A DNA stretch of 64,000 bases from contig JAMSLZ010000018.1 of assembly GCA_026027325.1 (NCBI GenBank), positions 62,001-126,000 on the forward strand, in the 5' to 3' direction. The DNA is from Actinomucor elegans. Taxonomy: Eukaryota > Mucoromycota > Mucoromycetes > Mucorales > Mucoraceae. Positions 33,908 through 44,936 of this stretch are shown in pieces (the first letter of the stretch is position 1; each line of letters opens with the position of its first letter). The notes under the pieces were generated by a model. The model was not told where the DNA came from. It did no database searches and saw only the letters and a program-made list of their open reading frames with translations. Made by a program: the position numbers and the translations under genes.

Positions 33908-35856
33908 ATTTTGATTTTACTTGTTTTAGATTTTAATCGTGGTTTAATGATGAAAATTACATTTCCAAGCCATGATTTATAATAAATGCCTACATCTTAC
34001 ATCTCAATGTATTTTTTTTTTTATAATTTTTCACAAGTTATGAGTTAACACCGAAAAACTAAAAGTAGTACCGAGAGATCGTGTATAAATCGAAATCAGT
34101 CCTTAGTTTTAATATATTTAAGGGAGTGACCTTTATATCGCTTAATGTACAGTACAATTTTTAAAGACTTTGTTAATAGATTAATAAAAGCTTGGAATCA
34201 TTAACTATATTATGTCGAAATTTATGAGACAAGAAAACATTTGGTACCTTAACTTTTCTATTCTCCGCCCCAATAATGTGCCTCAAAGGTACTCGATCAT
34301 TGTAATGATTTAGGCTTGTCGGGGATTATTAATATAGTAAGGTATCACTTAAGAAGGTTAACTATAATAATTTACTTGATAAAACTCTGTTCTTTATTCT
34401 AATGAAAAATTGTAAGCTATTTATATTTGATATTAATTCTAAAAATAAGTGATGGGTATTTCTAGTTCTTTTCAGTTTGATTACATTTCTTGAAGAACCT
34501 AGAAAGATATCCAACTATCGGGAACCTTCTCGTATGATCTTAGTAATGGTAACAAATCTGATTGGCTAGTCAGATTTATATCATTACAATCATCTAAAAT
34601 ATAGGATGTTTTGGGATTATATCTCGAAACACGATGTATTTTTGAAAATACAATATAAACGCAGCTTTTCCCAAGACAGATGTCTGCCCTTGGGGTCCGC
34701 GATATAAAGTAGTCAATAATAAATATAGGATTGTTATTGATTGATACGTGGTTCATTGATTTCATTAGTTATTGATGCCATAACAATTTCGTTCCCGAGT
34801 TTTTCCTCAAAATCAGAAAAAACGTTTGATGCATCATACTTTGGTTCACTCTTTATGACAAATTATTACTCATATACAAGGGATGCTTTAATAAGGTTTG
34901 CGTAGAATTGAAAAGTCCTTTGAACAAAGTATAAAACATTGACTACTTCTTTTTAACTTATTGAACTATCCATTAAAGAAAGACAGTTTCCGAATATTTA
35001 GAAATACAATCATAATTCAAATATTTGAAAAAAAAAAAAGTGTTTTTAATATTAAAATTCTATATTATTAAAATGTAGTCATCTAAAGTTTCCGCTGATT
35101 GCTTTATATACAAAAAAAAAACCCCTCTATATTTAAAAGCTTTTACTAAGAAGCTTTTTTTTTCCGAGTTGTTTTACTCATCATATCATCAATTTGCATC
35201 CGCCTGACGGTTTCGTGAGATAATTAATATACAATCATTAAAACATGCATGTATCTAGACGGTGCTACGCAAATACAAGCTGCAAGGATTATACATAGCA
35301 TTTAAGGAATCTCAAGCTATGCAATTTCTAGAGCTTGAGCTTCCTTTTATGTCTATAAACAAATTGCACGTTCAGCATGATCGAATTATTATAGTCCTTT
35401 TATATAGTAGAAATCAACTTGTATTTCATACAACCCCTCACCACCTCTTAATGGAGAGACTCTTTTCGTTTTACATGGAGCAGTGCATATAAAATCACCC
35501 GAATGTAATGCAAATATTAATAAACAACTCAATTCTATTTTGATGTCACTTATGACTACTGTCACTTGTTCAGGATAAAGTACTGCAACTATTAAAGTCA
35601 TTATTTGACTATGTAACGCATAATAAGAATGTCACATTCAGGGGACTCCATTTGCCAAATAGAGTATCAAGCGTATATTATAATTTAACGACAAATTGTA
35701 AATGAATCATATTTGAGTGCAATACCATGTGAAGTGAGTGCATCTATGCGGAACTTTAGTTGGCCTATCATATCTCTCTATTTTCGTATCCGTGAAAATA
35801 CAGAAACATCGCGTTCTCGCGGCCTACTCACGAAGACGCGTTTATTATTGTGTATC
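33908..35856. other. Intergenic, 1.9 kb, no firmly supported gene
   Basis: Divergent spacer between the SANT gene and FANCL. The minus frame 34765-34499 (88 codons) has a mixed composition that could be a decayed exon, but no family is recognisable. An ACGCGT box at 35836-35841 lies 15 bp before the FANCL ATG. Confidence 0.45.
35836..35841. promoter_or_regulatory. ACGCGT box beside the FANCL start
   Basis: A perfect MluI-type hexamer within GAAGACGCGTTTATT, 15 bp upstream of the FANCL ATG; a second CGCG pair (TCGCGTTCTCGCGG) precedes it by about 15-30 bp. Confidence 0.35.
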
Positions 35857-37310
35857 ATGGCTACTACTATCCCATTCCCCTTGATTGCACCTGTTGATGA
35901 AGAAAATAGCATTTACCAAGGCTATATACCCATCCATGTAAACAGAGATGCCAAATCACGTTTTTGGAATTGCTGACGGTTCAATGTAGGATACAGAATA
36001 TCAAGTATTGATTCAATTAGGTCCTAATGGCAAGATCAATGGAGAGAAAAAGTTGTTGGATCTAATACAAGATCAGCAGCAACTCTTACAATCGAAACTA
36101 CATCAGTCTACGGATATCATGTCCTTCTTGACAGAGTTTAAAGAATTTATAGTACGATACATGGTATAATTCAAGTAGCATTTCTCATAGTATAGTTGAT
36201 AGGAAACTTCAAATCAAACTAAATCCATAGAGGATGTAGACGATCATAGGTTGATTCGTTATGACTATGATCGATATGCGTTTATTCATAAAGAAGTAGA
36301 CAAAATAGGCTACGATAAAGTCAAAAACATATCGGATAGAATGGATACTGTCACGTTTGAAACCATGTAAGAAACAGGTTTTGGCGTCTTGACCTTGTGA
36401 CTCATTTTTAATGCAGTGATGGTGCTAAAAGAAAACACTTTTTGCAAGTAGCATTACCTGCCAATTATCCATTTGTATTTCCTCAAGTTAAATGCCAACT
36501 ACCCGTCAAAATACAAGTTTCTTCATCCTCACTGCCCCAAATCTATAGCCATCATCAGCAGCTAATACACAAGTATCAACCACTATTCAACTGTCTCGAT
36601 GATTTGGATCAGAATATGAAGATATTGGAACCTGATCAACCAAATCGAAGCGATGTTTGGAGACGCATTGCTCTAGGGTACCATTGCTCTCTTGAAATCG
36701 AATTGAACCCCGACGCTCCCATGGATGCGAAGCCCAAAGTACGATTCTTTGGTAACTTATCCCGCGTAAAAGATTTGAAAAACAAATGGGCCAACAGTGA
36801 ATGGTGCGTAAAAGAAACGGAAAAAAAAAAAGATGGCTTCCCAACTGATACGTTCAACAGGAACAAAGATGGGCCGATACACACCAACTTGCTCTCCATT
36901 TTTCAAATGGTTAAATCTCAAGAGAGTAATGCAACTGAGGACTATACAAACAAGCATGACGTAGAATGCGGCATATGCTATGCATATAAATTGAATGACA
37001 CCAGTACACCTGATATCATTTGTACCAACCAATCATGTATTCGAGGATTTCATTACCAGTGCTTATATGAGGTAACTAGACTGAGTTTAATGTTCTATGA
37101 CGTTACTGATGCCCTGAATAGTGGCTCAGAGGCGATCCCACCACAACTCAAAGTTTCAATGTGTTATTCGGCAAATGTCCTTATTGTAGCGAGGTAAATA
37201 TTTTTATTTTATTCATACAAAAGAATGAAGGAGAGTGATAGGGGTATAAGGGACTAGACGAACTAACATATATAATACAGAAAATAACCATTCAAGCGAA
37301 ACTATCCTAA
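35857..37310 (+). CDS. FANCL: FANCL, Fanconi anaemia E3 ubiquitin ligase
   Basis: Six exons (35857-35937, 35990-36151, 36203-36366, 36417-37071, 37122-37193, 37281-37310) join without frame conflict to give 387 residues; human FANCL has 375. The N-terminal ELF part shows YQGYIPIH and STDIMSFLTEFKEF (human DLMSFMMELKMLL). The central UBC-RWD part shows SDVWRRIALGYHCSLEIELN (human ATARRIALGNNVSINIEVD). The C-terminal RING reads CGICYAYKLND, CTNQSCIRGFHYQCLYEWLR, SFNVLFGKCPYCSE, almost superposable on the human domain. FANCL with UBE2T monoubiquitinates FANCD2-FANCI at stalled or crosslinked forks. The core-complex branch of this pathway is missing from most studied yeasts, so a complete gene is notable. 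The stop codon overlaps that of the arrestin gene on the other strand. Confidence 0.93.
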
Positions 37311-38485
37311 ACATTTGTCAATAAAATACTTTCTTCATACGTAGGGGGATATTCCATGCTTAGACCATGGCTATTGAGCTTTTCCATCTCTTCAATCGAA
37401 ATAGGACAGTTATAACAAGGCAGCTTGTCTCTTTCTCCTAATTGAGACACATGGCTATCTAATAAATCAATCTGCGTCTGAAATGAAAGGGTTCTAGTAC
37501 TATAACGATCATTAGTGTATTGCTGGTTCGCCTTGGTATCAGGCAATGACACAACTAAAGACACTAGCAGCACATGATTGACTCGGAAATGACTATACGT
37601 TTGCGTTGAATGACAAATGCTTTTGTCATCTGGTATTTGATACAAGCATTGACCTTCCCAATTACTGATTAATGGTTTTATGGGTAGTACCATTTTCGAA
37701 CCTTTAGCTGGATACAAGAAATAGATTGATTGAACTGACCGCTCAACCCCATCAAGTTCTGGGGTCACCATACGCTTTTCCAGTAATTGTAAAAATACTT
37801 GCTTCAGCTTCAGTTCTTTGACAGTAGGTGCTATTTCAATTTTGACAGGTAGTTTCGATCCGAGAGCCGCGGACTTGGTGTCGATGGTGATACGGTATTG
37901 GCACCATTGAGAGAAGTGCTTATGGGAATCGATTGTGTAAGGGTAATTCTCGCCTGCTAACATGCCGCTTTCTGGTAACCGCGCTAAAATGATTTGCTTT
38001 TCGACTTGGTGTTGCAGCATCGAACTTGTGGCAGAACGTTGATAATCAATGCTCACTGTCATCGTATAGTTTACTTTGACTTGTGGACAGTGAATTGTCT
38101 CGGGTATACCAGCTGGCAATGGCATTTCAAATGAGAACCGTGTAGAGCCACTGTTTAATACCAAAGGAGAGGCTGTTACAGTTGGATAGAGCTGAAGGCT
38201 ATTTGTAGCAATTACTTTGGAGCTACTCATAGATTTGCCATCTTTACAGATACATTAATATTTGGAATCGGTGCTGTGAACATGCAACTTACTGCTAATC
38301 CAATAGGTCTTCATTTTACCCGCAAAGTCGATGTGTAGCTTATTGACTACACAGCTCTTTGTTAAATTCATATTGACTGTACCTCGGATAACAGGTGGCG
38401 TTTCAAGATTGGAACCTACAAAGATGATAGGTTCCAATAACTGAATGGAAATAGATCTTGACATGGTGGATTTTCGAGTCCACAT
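37307..38485 (-). CDS. Arrestin-domain protein with PPxY motif (alpha-arrestin-like)
   Basis: Two exons, 38485-38293 and 38241-37307, encode about 375 residues. The N-lobe reads SISIQLLEPIIFVGSNLETP, VIRGTVNMNLTKSCVVNKLH, and the family-typical FSFEMPLPAGIPETI with VKVNYTMTVSI. The C-lobe has a KLPVKIEIAPTVKELKLKQV stretch. Near the C-terminus is MEYPPTYEES, whose PPTY is a WW-domain ligand. In fungi, alpha-arrestins use PPxY to bring the Rsp5/NEDD4 ligase to plasma-membrane transporters for endocytosis. Start at 38485 or at the internal Met 21 bases later. The TAG stop (37307-37309) overlaps the FANCL stop on the opposite strand. Confidence 0.85.
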
Positions 38486-38599
38486 CTTAACGGTATTAGA
38501 GAAGAGAAGAAGAAATGGAAAAGGGCTCTTTATTAGTTAGTACACATTTAAGGCACCGGGATGTACAAAGGCATCTGAGCTATAATTACTAATGCCGGC

Positions 38600-39480
38600 T
38601 TACACTAGTAATTGGTTCTCGTCTAATAAGGCTGTCAATTGTCCAGTTTTATGTAACTCCTCAAGATCATCAGAACCGCCAAGTGTTTGTCCATTTAAAA
38701 AGATATTAGGAAAAGTTTCTCTTCCGGATATCTCTTTGAGTGCCATCTTGACTTGATAATCATCATCTATATAGTTTGGATAAGAAAACAAGCTCCATTT
38801 CAAATAGTTCCTGGATTTACCTCGTAAATCAACTTCCACTACCTCCAGCGCATCCTTCAAGTTATATGTACCAAGGATAAGCTTTGCTTTCTTGGAGTAT
38901 CTGTAAAAGTAATAAAAATAAAATAAATTAATTTACAGTCTAAAACTTAATTTTCCCACTAGTAGCTGCAATTATCACGTCAATTAGTACGATATGTCCA
39001 TCTACTACTTCTCCAATCACAGTGTTCCCCCCCCCCAGATATTTATTCACTCTCCTCCATCCACTCCATATTTTTTTTTGTGATACATTACGGGCAATAA
39101 GTTTTTGAAAATACGATTAACCGATGCTCTTGAATATTCTTCAAGATCTCTTCCTTGAGACTCAATGGTTTTTCTTTACTATTGTCATGATCGTTCTTGA
39201 GGTTTCCAAACCGTTCAGCCTTAGGTGCTTTCTCTTGGAGTGTATCGTCGTTGTTTGGTAGCAGAGTATCATCCGTAATGATATGAGAGGCACGACGAGT
39301 GTCTACTTTAAAGTAAGTCACTAACAAAAACGCAGCTATGGAAACAATAGCAATCAACGTCCATAATCGAATACGACGTGTACTGCAACTTCGGCTGGCG
39401 TTTTTTTGTTGCTGTTGTGCAGCATATCGTTCTTTGGCCTCGATATCATCTTGAACTGTTAAAGGCAAACTGGAGCTCAT
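38600..39480 (-). CDS. Membrane-anchored CPYS glutaredoxin (Grx6/Grx7 type)
   Basis: Start taken at 39480 (MSSSLPLTVQDDIEAKERYA); an in-frame Met lies 78 bases upstream. A single membrane anchor follows (LWTLIAIVSIAAFLLVTYF), then a hydrophilic linker and the thioredoxin-fold domain. The first intron (about 39087-38901) splits the active site CPYS (IVFSKTYCP joined to YSKKAKLIL), with cis-Pro motif ETFPNIFLNG and glutathione site GGSDDLEEL. CPYS with a signal anchor is the plan of yeast Grx7 in the early secretory pathway, where such monothiol enzymes act on glutathione mixed disulfides. A second intron, 38820-38767, is exactly 54 nt, in frame and stop-free, so its retention would insert 18 residues. 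The first intron also contains a C10 run. Confidence 0.88.
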
Positions 39481-39572
39481 TCTGTAAAATTTAAAGAAGG
39501 GAAAAAAGAGCTTCAAAGCCCTCCAGCTCCATGATGTAACGTGAATCAAAGTTTTCATTGGATGGCTTTATT

Positions 39573-40931
39573 TTAAATTTTAACTACACGAAGCAGACCT
39601 TTGGCCATAAAATGATCGGGATCTTCAATCTCTTTCTTTCCTTGAATCAATCTTAATTCGCAACTACGAACTAATGAAGCTGCACTTGGCTTGGAATCAA
39701 TCGAATCAGACTGTCCATTGGTTTCCAATTGAATTCTTTTCTTTTGATAAGCATAGGTCTTTTGTACAATCGCATTGACACTACACACTACGCGATAAAT
39801 AGCGTCGACAAACCTACCATTCTTTTCAATGGACTCTTGGAATCGAGCTACACATAGCGAAGAAAATAGATCTCCAGTACCTGTAAAGTAACCAGGGAAA
39901 GTAGGGAAAGCAATCAAATACTGTTCTACTTGCCCGTCAGCGTGTAATTGACTTGTCAAGGTGTATAACGATTCTTCTGAACTGGACTCAATACGCGCTT
40001 TAGCAGGTACGTCTTTTAAAGGTAGAGATAGTGTCGTAATCACAACATGGGGAGAGCCCAGAGCATGCAGTTTTTTGGCCACTTGGCATGCATCATCTAA
40101 TGAAGTGATCTTGGTTTCTGTCAAAGTTCTGTTAAATGCGTCAGTATCATTTCATCAGTTGACTATAGAGTCTTACTCTGCTTCAAATTGATTGGGCGTT
40201 ATAACGTCAGTAAATTGTATGATCTTTCTATATAATGGCACAATCTCTGGACCAACGTACAATTGGCCTCCATCTCCCATCACGGTATCACAAACTATTC
40301 AAAAATCGTTCAAATACAATTGCTTTTTCAATACACTATAAGCCTTTTACCATAAATCAAATTTGGATTCTTTGCCTTTAGTTTTTGAACCATCTTTTCG
40401 ATCTTTTCAAGAATAGCATAGTTGCCAATATAGCCTATTTCAAGCACAAGTGAATAACCAGTCATGATGTGACATGATTTTGTTTTGGTTTACCAGTCAA
40501 GACATGCGTGTACTCATTGGTTAATTCATTCTTTTCTAATCCATCAAATAGCTCTTGAACATTCTCCGCTGTTAATCGGCCACCTGTCCAGGAAGGATAT
40601 CCTAAATTTTATGATGAGTAATTTGCTTGGTTTGCTATTCTTTCGTCAAGTTACCTGTATGGTTGGAAAACTGAACTGTATTCAATATATCAACTTCAAA
40701 TCCTAGTAGTTGGAGAGGAAACACGGCAGCCTTGTTACCTAAACCAGGGTTTAGCTGGCGTGTATATTATACCAATCAGAGGCTATTTACCACAGTAACC
40801 AGAAACCTTGATGTATGAACTAATGTTAGGTCATTTTTCATAATTAGTCAATTATGAATACTCACCGTATGAGATTGAATGCTCAATACTCTGTAATTAT
40901 GCTCTTCCATGTCTATTTCTCCAGTCGGCAT
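39573..40931 (-). CDS. Pyridoxal kinase
   Basis: About six exons. The N-terminus reads [20 protein letters not shown] and [20 protein letters not shown], the usual start of PdxK with the SGYVGN-type motif (here SGYCGN). Then [26 protein letters not shown], the GYIGN motif, [33 protein letters not shown], and the ATP/anion site GTGDLFSSL in [15 protein letters not shown]. It phosphorylates pyridoxal, pyridoxine and pyridoxamine to make PLP, the cofactor used by enzymes such as the alanine aminotransferase at 2.5-4.1 kb. The stop lies 93 bp from the glutaredoxin start, same strand. Cytosolic; there is no targeting signal. Confidence 0.93.
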
Positions 40932-41711
40932 TTTCAACAGTCTATCAAAATAAATTACTCTATATAGATATAATAATAATAAAAAGGATCCAAGAAAGAA
41001 AAGAAAAAAGCTTGACCATTATCGTTCCTTTTAAGGTCTGTCATTGAACCAAAAGAATCCCGAAATGTTTACATTGCCAGCCAATAAGGTTTTATTATTA
41101 TTGGAGGCCTCGGAGTTTTAATACAATTTCATATCATTATTATCTCTGGTAGCCAATATCAAAATGCCCGAGGATGATAAGTTTAATTTCCCCCCTCCCC
41201 TAAATTTTTGACATTTCTGTGTTTATGAAATGATTACATTTGAGATTTGGCTTACAACTTGGGATGATGAATTATACCCATAAAATTATGTGAATATTTA
41301 TTTTGGAAAATTTTGCGCTGCAAAATTTAGAATAATGAGCAGAGATAAAAAAGAAAAAAAACACTTTAAAGTGGATGTTTTAAAAAAAAAAAGACTCGTG
41401 ATTTTGAAATAGAATATAGCATTATTAAATGTACAACACATTTGTATACAATTTTAGCTGCAAAAAATTTATACAGTTGAGAGCTTTTTTTTTATTGAGA
41501 GAAGCAATAAAACAACCTTCTTTTTGAATTTCATAGTACGTTGAAAGAATCATCATCATCTAAAATATTCCTTTTTGTGTCATCCAATCAAGATAAGCTT
41601 TTCGGCATTTGAATTGCATAATTTTTTTTTTTTGGGTAGTTAATGGCAGATTATTGAGTGGCAAATAGCAGCACTTTCTTTCTTCAAAGCATAATTTATT
41701 AAAAAAAAAGA
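40932..41711. other. Intergenic, 0.8 kb, divergent promoter region
   Basis: Spacer between divergent pyridoxal kinase and Gdown1-like genes, with poly-A and poly-T runs and a C-rich block (CCCCCCTCCCC near 41191). No coding sequence. Confidence 0.6.
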
Positions 41712-42583
41712 ATGAACACGCAATTTAATAGTAAAGGAAACGCATGGCGAGGCTCTAACCCAACAAGACAACTTGACGGTCTTTCACAACCTCTAACTCG
41801 TCCTTTAGAGTCAATGGATCAAGCCGAGCTGCGCATTCAATATGAAAAAACAAGTGTCATGTTAAATAACCCGTAAGTATATGCGCGATTCTATCATTAT
41901 TAGCCAACTAAATCAACCCGAAAGTAACCTCAAATTGCCTGATGGTGGAGCTAAACTAAAAGCAAAGCTCGAAAAGATTGATCAGTTGCTATCCCAAAAA
42001 AACGTCATCACCGACAAAGTACCTCTTAGTGACAAGATAGATATTCGAAAAGAGTCTTTACTGCGATCATCAAACACAGAGGTGCAACCAAGTAATTTAT
42101 TACGAGCCCACCACCAGAATCCTGCCGATACGGATATGGATAAAAAACACGTAGGTTTACATTCATCGCATGCTATTATGCTATACTAACAAACGAGAGC
42201 AGTCAAGATCGGCTCGTATGATGAGTTTAGATGAATCCATGAAACTACAAGAATCGCAACAAAAGGATATCAAGCTGGCTAACATGAGAAAGAAGATGGA
42301 ATCTGTACGAGGAACCGTGGCAAACGAAAGTTTGGCAGACGACTTAACCTTGTCCATGAACAGATTGCAATTAGATCCTGAAACGCGTATACCTCGTCCT
42401 GACGATGATGGCCCTAGTGATGGTGAAGGAAGAGATGCCGATTCGTATGACGATACAGACTCTGATGATGATGAAGAAGAAGATTTGGAAGAGTATGAGA
42501 GATATGATGATGAAGGATTCGAAGAAGATCAACAAGAATTTGAAGACGACCAGCTTCATAACAATAATAACAGAAGAGTTTAA
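41712..42583 (+). CDS. Gdown1 (POLR2M/GRINL1A)-like protein
   Basis: Three exons, 41712-41872, 41925-42150 and 42203-42583, encode 255 residues. Two segments resemble Gdown1: AELRIQYEKTSVMLNNPNL followed by KLPDGGAKLKAKLEKI (human [29 protein letters not shown]), and MMSLDESMKLQESQQKDIKL (human [20 protein letters not shown]), with an acidic C-terminus in both. Gdown1 binds RNA polymerase II and blocks TFIIF and termination-factor access. The first intron was set to 41873-41924 (52 nt) because it joins the two halves of NNP|NLKLPDGG and has a CAACTAA branch-like site; a 31-nt alternative is less likely. The assignment rests on two short motifs and gene length, so it is moderately sure. Confidence 0.6.
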
Positions 42584-42893
42584 ATAAAAAAAAAAAGAAA
42601 ACTTTCAAAGGAATTTATAGTCATAAGGTCGTCTTTCAATAGATAATAGTGCCAACTACACTATATTACTCTGAAATCATTACCGAAGCCACAAATAAGA
42701 TATATGCATATAACCCTTGTAATAAAATTGACTAGAGGCTTAAATAAAAACATATATTACTTATCGAAAACGACTCTTGATCAGCCCGATCAAGAGATGT
42801 GTAAATCATTGATTTCGCTTACAGGAAATGCGCGCAACTTACTGCCATTACTATCAAATAATGCCATATAATAATTACACTTTAGTCAGATAT

Positions 42894-42957
42894 AGTCCTA
42901 GTAGATCATGTACTAGTTCTCAGACGAGAATTTAAACCGGGATCTACTGAAAGATCT
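42894..42957 (+). repeat. Dispersed 80-bp repeat, copy 11
   Basis: AGTCCTAGTAGATCATGTAC, CTCAGACGAGAATTTAAACC and GGGATCTACTGAAAGATC; diverged, with the internal block shortened. Confidence 0.4.
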
Positions 42958-43039
42958 ATAGATCATGAAACGCAATAAATAATTTGAAGTGTATAGTTTA
43001 GAGTCAATTATTAACGTATACACCCTATAACTAAATAAA

Positions 43040-43118
43040 GGCTCTAGTAGATGGGGTATTTCATTCTGAACTTGTACTAGATCCCAGAATTGACATTAAA
43101 CTAGAATCGATCGAGGAA
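43040..43118 (+). repeat. Dispersed 80-bp repeat, copy 12
   Basis: GGCTCTAGTAGATGGGGTAT, TTCATTCTGAACTTGTACTA, GAATTGACATTAAACTAGAA and TCGATCGAGGAATG. Full length and the best match to the central CATTCTGAAC block. Confidence 0.65.
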
Positions 43119-43528
43119 TGTAATCCAAAGGAGATATTGTCTTAGATCTAGATTTCCAAACTTTGTCTTTTTTTACATATATAAATCTTGAAGATTGTAT
43201 ATTGGTGCATCAGTTATATAATGTATTTAGAAGTATTAGATGTATTTTTTTTTTTTTTTTTACATCGTGTACACAGTATAGTCAAATCCACGTTTTGTTA
43301 ATCAGTCATTTTTCTTTTTGTGTATATCCTTACTCATTGTCTCTATTACCCACACAAGAGGTTGGAACCAGTATCAATCTAGCACAGAGGTCAAAAAACA
43401 AGAGTAGTTTCTGCTAGGTTAGTTGTAAGTCTCTCATTAACAAGCAAAGGGAGTCAAGATGAAGAAATTCAGGAACAGCTTTATATATACAGTAGAAATG
43501 CAGTAAAGAAATATCTATAATAAAATGA

Positions 43529-44605
43529 TTATTCAACCATTGGAGTATCAAGCACAATGCCTTCTTCTTCGTCTTCATCCTCTTCCTCTTCATCATCATT
43601 TCTTTCTTGAAATCTATGAAAAGTGGTGGCAGGTGCTACTTCTTTTTCTTCTTCTGCTTCAGGTTCTTCATCCGATAATCCTATATCACCTTCATCATCA
43701 GAGGATACATATCCTCGTTCCATATCCATGAATGTCTTTTGATCATCAGTCTAAATATACCGAGCATAAGTCGCTGTAAACGTGTCTACGTATTCTTTTT
43801 TTTTTTTTTTTTTCATTTACCACTACAGCGCGTTCATCTTCAACAGACTTTTGTAAATCCTTTAGTGTCGTGACTAGTCTGGACAAGTTGTGTTTTCTGC
43901 TTTCAAATGCTGCAAGCTTGCTCTGTTTTTCTCTTTGCAACAAGCTGATATCGCTTTGAAGTTCTTGAATTGATCTACAAGTAAAAACGCGTAAGATTAA
44001 TATCCATCTCGCGCCATACTGCTGTGTCTTTACTCTGCATAGGTGTCTCTAGTTTCAAATTTCATAATATCTCGAGCAACGCGATCGTATTCCAATTTCT
44101 GATCTCTCATTCGCTGAGCGATGACTAAATCATCTTTTAACGTGATAATGTCTGCAGCAGCTTTGGTTCGAATAATAGCTATAGAAACAACAAAGATTAG
44201 TAAAAAGCAGGCCGGTACTAAGCTCGATCCAACCTGTATTATCAACTACTTGTTTATAATCTTCAATTTCCTTTTCATTAGCAAGTTGAATAGGAGGATG
44301 ACGCTCGAGACTCGTTTGATAATTTGAAAGTAAAATCAATAGATTTTCCAATTGAATTTGTCTAAAAAAAAAAATCTCATAACGTTCAGTTGCTATTACC
44401 TTTGAATGCAGCTTATTTAAAACTTACGCAGATTCTACAGACTCTTGTTGTAAGGTTGACAGAAAAGAATTAACCTTCTTTTCTAGTACTTTGGCTTGTC
44501 TTTCGTCTAATGCTAAACGTTCCTTTAAATAAAGTTCTATCTCATATAGCGTTAGTATTAAATTCTTTGTAATGTTGTCTTGAAGACAGGTTTACCGTCG
44601 TCCAT
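43529..44605 (-). CDS. THOC7: THO complex subunit THOC7
   Basis: Six short exons from ATG 44605 (MDDELYLKERLALDERQAK) to the stop at 43529. Order of segments: VNSFLSTLQQESVESA, LENLLILLSNYQTSLERHPP, NEKEIEDYKQVVDNTG, AADIITLKDDLVIAQRMRDQ, KLEYDRVARDIMKFETRDTY, SIQELQSDISLLQREKQ, SRLVTTLKDLQKSVEDE. It is coiled coil almost throughout, then a very acidic tail (DDEEEEDEDEEEG). The QKLEYDxVARxI segment and the preceding heptads match THOC7 (human RQEYDALAKVI). THO couples transcription to mRNA export and limits R-loops in the nucleus. The length and the acidic tail resemble animal and basal-fungal forms rather than yeast Mft1. Confidence 0.85.
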
Positions 44606-44640
44606 GTTGTTTTATATGAAAAAAAAGCAAAAGAATTGGT

Positions 44641-44896
44641 TTATTTCGAACAAAGATTTTTAATTTTTGTAAGCTTGTTGGTGATGCTGCTGCTACGAAT
44701 TCGATATCCGATAAATGAGTCCACCAAATCGTTTGCTTGAATCATGTCTTTTTCGCTTAAACCAGGAAATACAACCTAACAAAATGTATCATTTAAAACA
44801 AGGATGCTATATCTCTATATCGACAACATAGATTGTTTGATTAGGCAAAAGGAAATTAAAACTATTAGACTTTGAAATAACAAATGCGAAAGGCAT
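44641..44896 (-). CDS. Possible small two-exon gene upstream of THOC7
   Basis: ATG at 44896 gives MPFAFVISKSNSFNFLLPNQ and TIY. A roughly 52-nt intron with a weak donor (GTTGTC) and TTAG acceptor joins VVFPGLSEKDMIQANDLVDS and FIGYRIRSSSITNKL, ending at TAA 44641. The predicted protein is about 67 residues. The second exon looks like real protein sequence, the first less so. It ends 36 bp before the THOC7 start on the same strand, leaving little room for a separate THOC7 promoter. No family recognised. Confidence 0.25.
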
Positions 44897-44936
44897 TCGG
44901 CATTAGAAAAAAAAATTAGAATCACATTAGATCGTC

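Larger units (their letters stand above)
42584..43528. other. Intergenic, 0.9 kb, two dispersed-repeat copies
   Basis: Spacer between the convergent Gdown1-like and THOC7 genes. A T17-type run lies near 43244-43261. The open frame 43163-43417 lacks motifs. Confidence 0.6.

Noticed and set aside
34499..34765. 88-codon minus frame
   Set aside because: Plausible composition but no motif, no neighbouring exon and no homology I can recall; not called as a gene.
41873..41903. 31-nt first intron in the Gdown1-like gene
   Set aside because: A 52-nt alternative ending at 41924 has a branch-like CAACTAA and aligns better with the LPDGG context.
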